DNA of 64,000 nt from an uncultured Glaciecola sp. (lineage in GTDB: Bacteria; Pseudomonadota; Gammaproteobacteria; Enterobacterales; Alteromonadaceae), in the NCBI RefSeq assembly GCF_937770335.1, contig NZ_CALJHY010000002.1:372001-436000 (forward strand), given 5' to 3'. The notes beneath the pieces are model-generated. The model was given only the letters and a program-made list of their open reading frames with translations. It was not told the DNA's origin and made no database searches. The position numbers and the translations under genes were made by a program. Shown one piece after another: positions 27,221 through 36,497 of the stretch. How positions within the stretch are numbered: the stretch's first letter is position 1; each line of letters starts with the position of its first letter.

Positions 27221-27819
27221 TGTGTAAGGCATTTTTGACACACTAGCTAATGTTGAACAAACACTTTATACAGCAGTATAGCTAGTCAAACTCGCTTTGC
27301 ACTAATCAGGGTATGAAAAATACTACTATTTATGCCGAGTGTCGCTACCTACCTCTAATTATCAGTTACTAAACCATCAGAAAGTAACTCAAAGGACAAC
27401 AAGCCACGCCAATCAGGATAGTCATCGATACATTGCGCAGTCATTCAGCAGCAATGAAATAATTGATAGTTGATGTTTGGCATTCTACTAAGTAATACGA
27501 AAACAACAGATGCGAATTATCCCATCAACCTAGTCGACAACAGGGAAGGTAGATTAGGAAATTTCGATCCCAAATCAGGCCCAACGATTTCTCTGTTGAT
27601 ATTGAGTGGTTGATAATCTGTTTAGGACTGGTCGCCATTTAATGAGTTCGAATAATGACGGACTTATCCGAGATAGAGCGTTCGTTAAATGGAACAGGGT
27701 GAGCGATGTCCAAAATTTTGTATAGGTAGTTAAAATACCATTCAATTAATTAGAACCTCGCAACTTAACAGTGTCCCAAAAACACAAACCTGGCAAAGTA
27801 AAAGCTCCCAAGGAATTTT
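27221..27819. other. Non-coding or decayed stretch
   Basis: About 600 bases without a credible reading frame. The only recognisable part is the ATG-KNTTIYA-like repeat at 27309-27336, after which the frame soon ends. The remainder may be eroded mobile-element DNA, but I cannot identify it. Confidence 0.4.
27309..27336 (+). repeat. Short gene-start-like repeat, copy B
   Basis: Partner of 21460-21487. The two copies lie just inside the tRNA repeats, at opposite ends of the sigma/peptidase/CHRD segment and in the same orientation. Confidence 0.4.
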
Positions 27820-27823
27820 AAGC

Positions 27824-27852
27824 AAAAAAAAGCCAACACAATGTGCTGGCTT
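27824..27852 (-). terminator. Terminator of tRNA-fMet copy B
   Basis: AGCCAACAC (27831-27839) pairs with GTGCTGGCT (27843-27851), one G-T pair, and a T-run follows on the minus strand. Confidence 0.85.
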
Positions 27853-27859
27853 CTTAATA

Positions 27860-27936
<77 letters not shown>

Positions 27937-27979
27937 ATTGTTCTGGCTTGAAGCGGCTTTCCCGTCTCAAGTACGGCGT

Positions 27980-28007
27980 ATTATACATAGCAAATTGTGC
28001 TTAGCAA
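27980..28007 (-). promoter_or_regulatory. Promoter of tRNA-fMet copy B
   Basis: Minus-strand TATAAT (27980-27985) and TTGCTA (28002-28007) with a 16-base spacer, matching copy A. Confidence 0.75.
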
Positions 28008-28190
28008 CCGTAGTTTTACAATTATATTAAAATAAGCGTTAAGTGCATAAATAAAATACTAAAAGGGCTTATATTGGCTCTATATTGCACATGTTTTTAG
28101 TGTGTATTCGACGTCGCTAAATGTTTTGATCTATTTATGCCTCGTTTAGCTCAGTAAATACCGCTGCCTTTCGGATAAAGATATTCGAAA

Positions 28191-28493
28191 TTACCTAAAA
28201 AGTTCCATTTTCTCAGCTAATTGGAAATCCAGTTCACTAATGCCATCAGCATCGTGAGTTGTTAACTGTACTTCAACTTTATTATAGACATTAAACCATT
28301 CTGGATGATGTTTTAGTTTCTCAGCCCATATTGCAATCTGTGACATCCATCCGAAAGCTCTAATAAAGCTTTTAAATTTGAAGGTTTTGCAGAGTTTGTC
28401 ATTTTCAATTGCCCACTGATCGTTAGCAGCTAAATTTTGATTTAATTGTGTTAATGCAACGTCGATTTGTTCAATACTATATTTTTCATGCAC
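28191..28493 (-). CDS. phhB: Pterin-4-alpha-carbinolamine dehydratase
   Basis: A 100-residue 4a-hydroxytetrahydrobiopterin dehydratase. It recycles the pterin cofactor used by phenylalanine hydroxylase. The family motif is complete: [19 protein letters not shown] then [15 protein letters not shown] with the three catalytic histidines. No phhA is adjacent, so it stands alone between the tRNA and the rimP leader. Confidence 0.93.
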   Translation of the reverse strand: MHEKYSIEQIDVALTQLNQNLAANDQWAIENDKLCKTFKFKSFIRAFGWMSQIAIWAEKLKHHPEWFNVYNKVEVQLTTHDADGISELDFQLAEKMELFR

Positions 28494-28605
28494 GGTAAGT
28501 TCCCTTCATGGTTTATTTGGTGTGGGTAATAGAGTTATAGACTGTTACAGGTGAACTTATATTTCAAGTTATTGATACAAATAATAACAGAGCTATCACT
28601 TATAT

Positions 28606-28634
28606 TTGCGTATGCACAGCAAGGCAGTTATACT
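28606..28634 (+). promoter_or_regulatory. Promoter of the rimP-nusA-infB operon
   Basis: TTGCGT (28606-28611), 17-base spacer, TATACT (28629-28634). Transcription would start near 28641, giving a leader of about 240 bases before rimP. Confidence 0.65.
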
Positions 28635-28720
28635 ACACACAAGTTTTGAGGCGGGCTCCCTGCATTAACGTAAATTATTAGGATTACATTAACTGATAAT
28701 TTTCTGCATAGTAGCGTCTA

Positions 28721-28800
28721 GGTCAAGCGTCTGAAGGGCTTTAGGCATTTCGGGCATCAACATGAAGTATTTGTGAGCTCCGCTTGACCGGGGTTTTTTT
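28721..28800 (+). terminator. Leader terminator 1 (attenuator candidate) before rimP
   Basis: GGTCAAGCG at 28721-28729 pairs perfectly with CGCTTGACC at 28781-28789, enclosing about 50 bases that can fold further, followed by GGGG and seven T. It lies well downstream of the predicted promoter, so it would act on the operon leader. A rimP leader RNA has been reported in gammaproteobacteria; whether this is the same motif is not shown. Confidence 0.6.
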
Positions 28801-28842
28801 GTATCTAGCGTTTAGCAAATTAAGCGCGATAGACTGAAGTAT

Positions 28843-28862
28843 GGGCTACAAGCCCTTTTTTT
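28843..28862 (+). terminator. Leader terminator 2 immediately before rimP
   Basis: GGGCT-ACA-AGCCC followed by seven T, only 18 bases before the rimP start. It overlaps a possible upstream ATG at 28841, arguing against that start. Confidence 0.65.
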
Positions 28863-28879
28863 GTTTTTGGAGTGTAAAT

Positions 28880-29338
28880 TTGTCGCAACTTGAGCGAAAA
28901 CTAACAGATATGCTAATTCCGGCAGTTGAGGCATTGGGCTTCGAGATGGTTGGTGTAGAATTTGTGAGAGCAGGTAAACATTCGACTTTACGGGTGTTCA
29001 TTGATCATGAAGATGGTATTGATGTAGATGATTGCGCTAATGCCAGTCATCAAATAAGCGCTGTACTAGATATTGAAGATCTAATCACAGCGGAATACAA
29101 CTTAGAAGTGTCATCGCCCGGTATGGACAGACCGCTCTTTAATGCGGAGCATTATACATTGGTTATCGGTGAGACTGTTACAGTGAAGTTATCCATCCCG
29201 CAAGACGGCAGGCGTAACTTTAAAGGGCTATTATTAAAGTGTGAAAATGACACTATTTTAGTAAAAGTTGATAATGATGAGTTTTCTTTGGCTATTGCTA
29301 ATATTGAAAAAGGCAATTTAGTTCCAAATTTTGATTAA
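28880..29338 (+). CDS. rimP: Ribosome maturation factor RimP
   Basis: RimP helps assemble the 30S ribosomal subunit. With a TTG start at 28880 the protein has 152 residues beginning [20 protein letters not shown], which aligns with the E. coli start, and GGAG precedes it at 8 bases. The in-frame ATG at 28841 would add 13 residues encoded by a terminator hairpin and is rejected. Core motifs are VEFVRAG, LRVFID and [13 protein letters not shown]. It is the first gene of the rimP-nusA-infB operon. Confidence 0.95.
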   Translation: MSQLERKLTDMLIPAVEALGFEMVGVEFVRAGKHSTLRVFIDHEDGIDVDDCANASHQISAVLDIEDLITAEYNLEVSSPGMDRPLFNAEHYTLVIGETVTVKLSIPQDGRRNFKGLLLKCENDTILVKVDNDEFSLAIANIEKGNLVPNFD

Positions 29339-29388
29339 CTACTGGGGAGTGTTTGCTTCTACTCGAAGCAATCTGTGAGGCTTATAAA

Positions 29389-30882
29389 ATGAGTAAAGAA
29401 ATTTTGTTAGTGGCTGAAGCCGTTTCAAACGAAAAACAAGTACCAAGAGAAAAAATATTTGAAGCATTAGAGTTCGCTTTAGTCAGCGCCACCAAAAAGA
29501 AGAATGAAGGCGATATTGAAGTTCGGGTCACTATTGACCGCGAAACAGGTGATTTTGATACTTTTCGTCGTTGGTTAGTTATTGAAGACGACAAAATACA
29601 AGAAAATCCGTATGCTGAAATGACAATTTCAGCAGCACAAATTGACGAGCCAGAAATTCAACTAGGTGACTACGTTGAAGAGCAGATCGAATCAATTACT
29701 TTTGACCGTATAACAACACAGACAGCAAAACAAGTTATCGTACAAAAAGTACGTGAAGCTGAACGTGCTCAAATGATCGCTGAATACGAAGACCGCGTCG
29801 GCGAGTTAGTCACCGGAACGGTTAAGAAAGTAAATCGTGATAACGTTATTGTCGACTTAGGCAATAATGCAGAGGGTGTTATTTATAGAGATGACATGCT
29901 GCCGCGCGAAACTTTCCGTCCAGGCGACAGGGTACGTGGATTGCTCTACGTTATTAGACCTGAAGCTAGAGGCGCGCAGCTTTACATTAGCCGAACGCAC
30001 CCTGATATGTTGGTTGAGTTGTTTAGATTAGAAGTGCCAGAAATTGCAGAAGAGACACTAGAGATAAAAGCGGCAGCGCGTGATCCAGGAGCAAGAGCTA
30101 AAATCGCAGTGAAAACTAACGATAAACGTCTCGATCCAATTGGTGCTTGTGTTGGTATGCGTGGTTCTCGTGTTCAAGCCGTATCCGGTGAACTAGGCGG
30201 TGAGCGAGTCGATATAGTGTTGTGGGATGAAAATCCTGCATCATTTGTTATTAATGCAATGGCACCAGCTGAAGTCGCTTCGATCGTTGTAGATGAAGAT
30301 AATAAAACAATGGACGTTGCTGTGGAGGCCGATAATCTGGCTCAAGCAATTGGACGCAGTGGTCAAAACGTTCGCTTAGCTAGTCAGTTGACTGGTTGGG
30401 AACTAAATGTAATGACAGTGGAAGCTCTAAACGCCAAGCATGAAGAAGAAAATGCGAAAGTATTAGGGATATTTACGTCAGGTTTAGATATTGACGAAGA
30501 GTTTGCATCGATTTTAGTCGATGAAGGTTTTACGTCATTAGAAGAAATAGCTTATGTACCAGTAAGCGAATTATTGGCAATAGATGGTTTGGATGAAGAT
30601 ACCGTTGAAGAGTTGCGTGGCAGAGCGAAAGCTTGGTTAACGACTCGCGCACTAGCAAACGAAGAATCATTAGAAGCGTGTGAGCCAAAACAAGAATTAC
30701 TCGACCTTGAAGGCATGAACAGACATGTTGCGTACGTTCTTGCGAGTAGAGGCATCACCGATCTAGAAGGGCTTGCAGAGCAAGGTACCGACGAAATCAG
30801 TGATATTGAAGAATTAGACGAAGAAAGTGCGGGTAAGCTTATAATGGCTGCGCGTAACATCGTTTGGTTTAGTGAAGAATAG
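29389..30882 (+). CDS. nusA: Transcription termination/antitermination protein NusA
   Basis: NusA binds RNA polymerase and modulates pausing, termination and antitermination. The 497-residue protein has the N-terminal polymerase-binding domain, an S1 domain ([20 protein letters not shown]), two KH domains ([27 protein letters not shown]) and two acidic C-terminal repeats as in E. coli. The ATG at 29389 ([16 protein letters not shown]) is the conserved start. It lies 50 bases after rimP. NusA could act on the hairpins in its own operon leader. Confidence 0.97.
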   Translation: MSKEILLVAEAVSNEKQVPREKIFEALEFALVSATKKKNEGDIEVRVTIDRETGDFDTFRRWLVIEDDKIQENPYAEMTISAAQIDEPEIQLGDYVEEQIESITFDRITTQTAKQVIVQKVREAERAQMIAEYEDRVGELVTGTVKKVNRDNVIVDLGNNAEGVIYRDDMLPRETFRPGDRVRGLLYVIRPEARGAQLYISRTHPDMLVELFRLEVPEIAEETLEIKAAARDPGARAKIAVKTNDKRLDPIGACVGMRGSRVQAVSGELGGERVDIVLWDENPASFVINAMAPAEVASIVVDEDNKTMDVAVEADNLAQAIGRSGQNVRLASQLTGWELNVMTVEALNAKHEEENAKVLGIFTSGLDIDEEFASILVDEGFTSLEEIAYVPVSELLAIDGLDEDTVEELRGRAKAWLTTRALANEESLEACEPKQELLDLEGMNRHVAYVLASRGITDLEGLAEQGTDEISDIEELDEESAGKLIMAARNIVWFSEE

Positions 30883-30906
30883 GTCAGCAGGGGGATAGTA
30901 AAGAAT

Positions 30907-33516
30907 ATGGCAGAAGTATCCATAGATAAGCTCGCCACAGATATTGGCACAACCGTTGATCGTTTGGTTCAGCAGTTTAAAGATTCTGGTGTAACGAAAG
31001 CCGCAGGTGACGTAGTTACTGAGGAAGAGAAAAAAACATTGCTTGATCACCTGAGTAAATCTCATGGTGGGACAGGTATGGAAGCGCCAAAGAAAATGAC
31101 GCTTCAACGTAAAACGACGAGCACGATTAGCTTAGGTAAATCGAAAGCAGTTAAAGTTGAGGTTCGTAAAAAACGGACTTACGTTAAACGCACAGATACT
31201 GAAGAACAGAGTATAGTCGATGAAGAGACTGCGAGAGTTGCCACTGAAGCGCTTGCTCAGTTAGAAGCAGAAAAACAAGCAGCAGAAACAGCAAAAGCAG
31301 CCGCTGAAGCGAAAATTGCTAAAGCCGCTGAAGCACGCAAAGTACAAGAAGTAGAGCGCGCTGCGAGAGTTGAAAAAGCGAAGAAAGAAGCTGAAGAACG
31401 TAAGAAAAATGAGCCAACTATGTCCCCAGAGGAAAAGAAAGCTCATGAAGAAGCACGTTCGGAAGAAGAGCGCATTAGAAAACAGCAAGAAGAAGAAATT
31501 CAACGCAAACTTGAAGAAGATGCGAAGAAAGCAGCTGAAGAAGCTCGTAAGCTTGCTGAAGAAAATGACATGCGTTGGAAAGAAGAAGAGATACGTCGCA
31601 AGAAGCAGGAAGCTGAAGACGTTCACGTTCATTCCAACCGTTATGCGCAAGAAGCAGAAGACGAACAAGATATGAAAGTTGAACGCACTTCTCGTCGTCG
31701 TAAGAAGTCGAAGAAGAATGCGGGTGAAGATCTTAAGCATGGCTTTAACAAGCCTGCACAGCCAGTTGAAAGAGTTGTTAAGATTGGCGAAACCATCACC
31801 GTTGGTGAACTAGCTAGCCGTATGGCGAAGAAAGGCACTGAAGTCATCAAAGCGATGATGAAAATGGGTGAAATGGCGACAATCAACCAAATACTTGATC
31901 AAGATACCGCTGTGCTAGTTGTTGAAGAAATGGGCCATAAGTATGAGCTTGTTAATGACAATGCACTTGAAGACGAGTTAATTGCTGACTCAGCACAAGG
32001 TGACAAAACTACCCGTGCTCCAGTAGTGACTATTATGGGTCACGTTGACCATGGTAAAACGTCTTTGCTTGATTTCATCCGACGCGCGAAAGTGGCTGAC
32101 GGTGAAGCGGGCGGTATTACACAGCATATTGGTGCTTATAGCGTTGAGACTGATAACGGTCGTATCACTTTCCTTGATACCCCTGGACACGCCGCGTTTA
32201 CTGCAATGCGTGCACGTGGTGCAACTGCAACAGATATTGTTATATTAGTTGTTGCAGCTGACGACGGCGTAATGCCGCAGACAAAAGAAGCTGTTCAGCA
32301 TGCTCGTGCAGCTGGCGTACCTTTAATCATCGCGGTTAACAAGATGGATAAAGAAGGCGCAGATCCTGACAGAGTTAGAAACGAGTTGTCACAACTCGAT
32401 GTTATTTCTGAAGAGTGGGGCGGAGAGAATCAATTCGTATCTGTTTCAGCTAAAACAGGTCTAGGTATCGACGACTTACTTGAAGCAATTTCGTTGCAAG
32501 CTGAATTACTTGATTTGCAAGCGGTAGCAACGGGCCCAGCCCGCGGTATCGTTATTGAGTCTCGCTTGGATAAAGGGAGAGGCCCAGTTGCTTCAGTTCT
32601 TATCCAAGAAGGTGAATTAAAAGCGGGTGACATCTTATTATGCGGTGAAGAATACGGTCGTGTTCGAGCTATGCGTGATGAGCATGGACAAGAAATTAAG
32701 CTTGCAGGTCCTTCGACACCAGTTGAAGTGCTTGGCTTATCTGGTGTACCTATTGCTGGCGAAAATGCACTTGTTGTTCAAGATGAACGCAAGGCAAGAG
32801 AAGTTGCAGCAAAACGCCACACTAAACAGCGCGAAGTTAAATTAGCTAAGCAACAGAAAGCTAAACTAGAAAACATGTTTGCGAACATGGAGTCTGGTGA
32901 TGTGAGCGAATTGAATGTTGTTTTAAAAGCGGATGTTCAAGGTTCAATTGAGGCCATTGCGGACAGTCTGATTAATCTCTCTACTGACGAAGTTAAAGTC
33001 AACATTGTAGGTAGTGGTGTAGGTGGTATTACTGAAACTGACGCAAGTTTAGCCGCAGCATCAAGTGCTATCGTCGTTGGTTTTAACGTTCGTGCCGACG
33101 CTACTGCGCGTCGAATTATCGAAACTGAAGAAATTGACTTACGTTACTACAGCATTATTTATGAATTGATTGATGAAGTGAAGAAAGCGATGAGCGGTAT
33201 GCTTGCGCCTGAATTCAAACAACAAATCATGGGTATTGCAGAAGTACGTGATGTCTTTAAATCGCCGAAGATTGGAGCAATTGCTGGTTGTATGGTCACC
33301 GAAGGTGTCATCAAGCGTGCTAACCCAATCAGAGTAATTCGTGACAACGTTGTTATTTACGAAGGTGGACTTGAATCATTACGTCGCTTTAAAGATGATG
33401 TTCAAGACGTTAAGAAAGGCATTGAATGTGGTATCGGTGTTAAAAACTATAACGATGTTAAAGTTGGCGACCAGATTGAAGTATTCGAAGTTGTTGAAGT
33501 CAAAAGAGAACTCTAA
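30907..33516 (+). CDS. infB: Translation initiation factor IF-2
   Basis: IF-2 brings initiator tRNA to the 30S subunit. The 869-residue protein has an IF2_N domain, a long Lys/Glu/Ala-rich linker (about residues 115-240, coiled and low complexity), a second IF2_N domain and the GTPase core (G1 [13 protein letters not shown]3 DTPGHAAF, G4 NKMDK), followed by domains II-IV. It starts 24 bases after nusA. An internal start giving a shorter IF-2 beta form is known in E. coli but not tested here. Confidence 0.97.
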   Translation: MAEVSIDKLATDIGTTVDRLVQQFKDSGVTKAAGDVVTEEEKKTLLDHLSKSHGGTGMEAPKKMTLQRKTTSTISLGKSKAVKVEVRKKRTYVKRTDTEEQSIVDEETARVATEALAQLEAEKQAAETAKAAAEAKIAKAAEARKVQEVERAARVEKAKKEAEERKKNEPTMSPEEKKAHEEARSEEERIRKQQEEEIQRKLEEDAKKAAEEARKLAEENDMRWKEEEIRRKKQEAEDVHVHSNRYAQEAEDEQDMKVERTSRRRKKSKKNAGEDLKHGFNKPAQPVERVVKIGETITVGELASRMAKKGTEVIKAMMKMGEMATINQILDQDTAVLVVEEMGHKYELVNDNALEDELIADSAQGDKTTRAPVVTIMGHVDHGKTSLLDFIRRAKVADGEAGGITQHIGAYSVETDNGRITFLDTPGHAAFTAMRARGATATDIVILVVAADDGVMPQTKEAVQHARAAGVPLIIAVNKMDKEGADPDRVRNELSQLDVISEEWGGENQFVSVSAKTGLGIDDLLEAISLQAELLDLQAVATGPARGIVIESRLDKGRGPVASVLIQEGELKAGDILLCGEEYGRVRAMRDEHGQEIKLAGPSTPVEVLGLSGVPIAGENALVVQDERKAREVAAKRHTKQREVKLAKQQKAKLENMFANMESGDVSELNVVLKADVQGSIEAIADSLINLSTDEVKVNIVGSGVGGITETDASLAAASSAIVVGFNVRADATARRIIETEEIDLRYYSIIYELIDEVKKAMSGMLAPEFKQQIMGIAEVRDVFKSPKIGAIAGCMVTEGVIKRANPIRVIRDNVVIYEGGLESLRRFKDDVQDVKKGIECGIGVKNYNDVKVGDQIEVFEVVEVKREL

Positions 33517-33580
33517 AATACTGCTTAACGAAAAAATAATACGTTATTTTAGTAACTTATAAATAGAGTATAGAAATCAA

Positions 33581-33609
33581 ATACGGAGGCTTTTAGCCTC
33601 CGTATTTTT
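33581..33609 (+). terminator. Strong intrinsic terminator between infB and rbfA
   Basis: ATACGGAGGC/GCCTCCGTAT, a perfect 10-bp stem with a 5-base loop and a short T-run, 65 bases after infB. In many relatives rbfA is in the same operon, so this would separate or reduce downstream expression. Confidence 0.85.
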
Positions 33610-33649
33610 CGTTGCGCACGTTGTGTGTAACTGGAATTAGGAGAATGAA

Positions 33650-34045
33650 ATGCCTAGAGAATTTTCTCGGACAGATCGAGTTGGTCAGCAAGTCCATAAA
33701 GAAATTGCCAGTATATTACAAAATGAATTTAAACATCGCGAACCTGAAGTAGGTATGATCACTATATCAAGTGTTGAAGTTTCTCGAGACCTCGCACATG
33801 CTAAGATATATGTCACTTTCTACAACAGTGATGAAGAAAAGATTAAGGACGACCTAATTCGGCTGCAAGATGCAAAAGGCTTTATTCGCACCGTACTTGC
33901 TAAGCGTATTCGTATGCGCGCTGTTCCGGCGGTTCACTTTTTTAGAGATGAATCTATTACGGAAGGTATTCGTATTTCGACTTTGGTTAATCAAGCTCGA
34001 GCGAAGGATGAAGCAAAAGCAAAAGATACTTCTGAAGACGAGTAG
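33650..34045 (+). CDS. rbfA: 30S ribosome-binding factor A
   Basis: RbfA is a KH-fold cold-shock factor in 16S rRNA 5'-end maturation. The 131-residue protein begins MPREFSRTDRVGQQVHKEIA and has the conserved EVSRDLAHAKIYVTF and RMRAVPAVHFFRDESI. AGGAG lies before the ATG. It is 15 bases from truB. Confidence 0.95.
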   Translation: MPREFSRTDRVGQQVHKEIASILQNEFKHREPEVGMITISSVEVSRDLAHAKIYVTFYNSDEEKIKDDLIRLQDAKGFIRTVLAKRIRMRAVPAVHFFRDESITEGIRISTLVNQARAKDEAKAKDTSEDE

Positions 34046-34060
34046 AGATTAAAGTAGAAC

Positions 34061-35023
34061 ATGGCAAGAAGAAAAAAAGGCAGGGCGATTAACGGCGTCG
34101 TTCTTGTAGATAAGTATAGCGGTGAGTCATCTAATTTTATCTTGCAGCAAGTTAAACGTTTATATGGAGCGGCAAAAGCCGGTCATACAGGCGCACTTGA
34201 CCCGCTTGCAACGGGTATGTTGCCAATCTGCCTCGGCGAGGCAACTAAGTTTTCTCAGTTTTTGTTAGATGCAGACAAAACTTATGTAGTGACTGCAAAG
34301 CTGGGAGAGCGCACCGATACGTCTGATTCAGATGGTGATATTGTGGAAACTAAAGCGGTTAATGTAACGCGGGAACTTATTGATTCCGCTGTTGAGGCTT
34401 TTCGGGGACCTATTAAACAAATTCCATCGATGTTTTCAGCGCTTAAACATAAAGGTAAACCTCTTTATTCTTACGCAAGGCAAGGTATTGTTATCGAACG
34501 CGAAGCACGTGACATTACCGTTCACTCCTTAATTGTATTACGCTATGAAAATAATGAGCTGGATATGCAAATAGCATGTTCGAAAGGGACTTATATTCGT
34601 TCCTTAGTGGATGATTTAGGACAGGCATTGGGTTGTGGCGCGCACGTTACAATGCTTAGGCGCACAAAAGTAGCAGACTACCCAAGTGAAAATATGATTA
34701 CCGTTGAAGAGCTACAAGAGCTGTCTGAAGATTTGTCAGTAGACCGAGAGTTTCGCGGTTTCAATAAATTGGATGCATTGCTATTACCAACGGACACCGC
34801 AGTTTCAAATCTTCCAGCCTTCAATGCATTAGACGATAGCATTGAGCGGTTCTTACATGGACAAGAGATCCTTGAAGATAACCAATTTGCTAAAAATGAC
34901 CTAGTTAGAATTTATAGAGATTCAGACAAGCGTTTTTATGGTATGGCAGAAGTCGATATCGGTGGAAATCTGCAACCCAAGAGAGTCGTTGTTTATAAAG
35001 AAAGCTATTTCGGCGAAAACTAA
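34061..35023 (+). CDS. truB: tRNA pseudouridine(55) synthase TruB
   Basis: TruB makes pseudouridine 55 in the T loop of tRNAs. The 320-residue protein has the catalytic motif [15 protein letters not shown] with the Asp nucleophile, plus [20 protein letters not shown] and [10 protein letters not shown], and a C-terminal PUA-like region. It is of normal length. Confidence 0.96.
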   Translation: MARRKKGRAINGVVLVDKYSGESSNFILQQVKRLYGAAKAGHTGALDPLATGMLPICLGEATKFSQFLLDADKTYVVTAKLGERTDTSDSDGDIVETKAVNVTRELIDSAVEAFRGPIKQIPSMFSALKHKGKPLYSYARQGIVIEREARDITVHSLIVLRYENNELDMQIACSKGTYIRSLVDDLGQALGCGAHVTMLRRTKVADYPSENMITVEELQELSEDLSVDREFRGFNKLDALLLPTDTAVSNLPAFNALDDSIERFLHGQEILEDNQFAKNDLVRIYRDSDKRFYGMAEVDIGGNLQPKRVVVYKESYFGEN

Positions 35024-35033
35024 TCTAAAGCCC

Positions 35034-35061
35034 TTGTTTATTATCGCTTCATAGGTATAAT
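35034..35061 (+). promoter_or_regulatory. rpsO promoter
   Basis: TTGTTT (35034-35039), 16-base spacer, TATAAT (35056-35061), about 78 bases before rpsO. A separate rpsO promoter after truB is known in E. coli. Confidence 0.7.
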
Positions 35062-35138
35062 ACTCTCTCTTTTTGGCATGACTGAATTAGTGATCGGCAT
35101 GCTGTTGTTTAAACCATCTATCTATATTGGAGATAACT

Positions 35139-35408
35139 ATGTCACTAACTACACAAGAAATTGCAACAATCATATCGGATTACGGCGTTAAAGAAGGTGA
35201 TACAGGTTCACCAGAAGTTCAAGTTGCTTTGTTAAGTTATAACATCAACAAACTTCAAGGTCACTTTAAAGAGCATAAGAAAGACCACCATTCACGTCGT
35301 GGTTTATTACGCATGGTTAGCCAGCGTAGAACGTTACTCGATTACCTAAAAGGTAAAAACGTTGAGCGTTACCAAAGTCTTATCAAGCGCTTAGGCCTAC
35401 GTCGTTAA
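35139..35408 (+). CDS. rpsO: 30S ribosomal protein S15
   Basis: An 89-residue S15, binding 16S rRNA early in 30S assembly. It starts at the ATG ([16 protein letters not shown]) preceded by TTGGAGA; the upstream in-frame TTG lies inside that ribosome site. All conserved blocks are present ([29 protein letters not shown]). In E. coli S15 represses its own translation through a leader pseudoknot; I did not resolve one here. Confidence 0.97.
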   Translation: MSLTTQEIATIISDYGVKEGDTGSPEVQVALLSYNINKLQGHFKEHKKDHHSRRGLLRMVSQRRTLLDYLKGKNVERYQSLIKRLGLRR

Positions 35409-35432
35409 TTCGGCAGCTTAACGCTAGATATA

Positions 35433-35459
35433 AAAAAAGCACCGTCGGGTGCTTTTTTT
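35433..35459 (+). terminator. Intrinsic terminator of rpsO
   Basis: AAAAGCACC/GGTGCTTTT stem with loop GTCG and a seven-T tail. Confidence 0.92.
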
Positions 35460-35556
35460 GTGTTTGGTACTCTGTAGTTTTTGAGTCAAATGCTGCTATT
35501 CGTTGCCTATGCAATTAACAACTCAGATATTTACTTACCCTAGTAAATAAATATTT

Positions 35557-36282
35557 TCAGATTGTTTTCTTTGCAATTTCCTGCAGCAACGATTCCAAAT
35601 CAGAAATCTTTTCAAGTAACGTTGAATTTTTCGATTCTAAATTTTTGACCTTATCACTTAGGGTTTTTATTTGATTTATCTGATTGCTTACTTTTTCACC
35701 CGTTTGTTCTGCATTAACATTCACAACCAGAATATCATTGGCCTGGGTGGATAATTTTTCATTTAAGCCGTTTATACGGTTTAACATCTGTTGAACATTA
35801 GTAGTCGCCTCTGCAAGAGTAACCTGGATGTTTTTGATATCGGTACCAAAGTTTCCCTTTGTACTTGCTAAGTCGTTATTCAAGGTCTTTATTTCTTCCT
35901 GATTACGTCTCCAAGCCGACGCCCATAATTTGTCCATTTGGCCCCATAAATCTTCTGTCCTTTCGGCTAACTCAGTGACTTTCACGCTAAGCGCTACAGC
36001 TGAATTTCCCATCTCCTCATCTGTTGCAGATAAACGCTGTTCGAGGGATTTAAGCCTATTTTCTGTATTTTCCGCTACTGTATTAGCTTGTTCTAGTTGC
36101 GTGTAGAGATAAATGCAACCGATACTGGCACCTATTGCAACGACCAGTGCAATTGACATTAATACATTTGAACCACTAGATGTTGAATTAGATTCTGGCG
36201 GCTCTGGAGATGTTTTACCTATCGGACGACGTTCATCAACTTCTATATTAATGGGCGCAAAATCTTTATCATTCTGTGACAT
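35557..36282 (-). CDS. Membrane-anchored coiled-coil protein, unknown function
   Basis: A 241-residue protein: a 40-residue polar, Pro/Ser-rich N-terminus, one membrane segment at about 41-60 (LMSIALVVAIGASIGCIYLY), then a long predicted coiled coil to the end (heptad-like QLEQANTVAENTENRLKSLE and similar). A Trp-rich patch (DLWGQMDKLWASAWRRNQ) interrupts the coil. The N-terminus is probably cytoplasmic and the coil periplasmic. I do not recognise a named family. Confidence 0.75.
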   Translation of the reverse strand: MSQNDKDFAPINIEVDERRPIGKTSPEPPESNSTSSGSNVLMSIALVVAIGASIGCIYLYTQLEQANTVAENTENRLKSLEQRLSATDEEMGNSAVALSVKVTELAERTEDLWGQMDKLWASAWRRNQEEIKTLNNDLASTKGNFGTDIKNIQVTLAEATTNVQQMLNRINGLNEKLSTQANDILVVNVNAEQTGEKVSNQINQIKTLSDKVKNLESKNSTLLEKISDLESLLQEIAKKTI

Positions 36283-36497
36283 ATGTGTAATTTCTTATAG
36301 TATTAATCTTCTGTAGATATGGTAAATCAAAATTTCAAACTATTCATGTTTAAATTTACTTAACTACATACTTTTAGCATAGATTCAATGATTTATAGGT
36401 ATGTTTTTGATGGGGTAAAAATGGCTGTAAGGTATAGACAGAGATACTGTGATAACCTATATTGCCAATTGAGCCCCTTTGGTGTCGAATATATTCT

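Noticed and set aside
28841-28879. ATG start of rimP at 28841
   Set aside because: It lies in a terminator hairpin and adds residues absent from RimP; TTG 28880 has GGAG and aligns with the E. coli start.
31261-31740. Minus-strand 159-aa Phe/Leu-rich frame
   Set aside because: Mirror of the Lys/Glu-rich linker of IF-2; composition is explained by the opposite strand.
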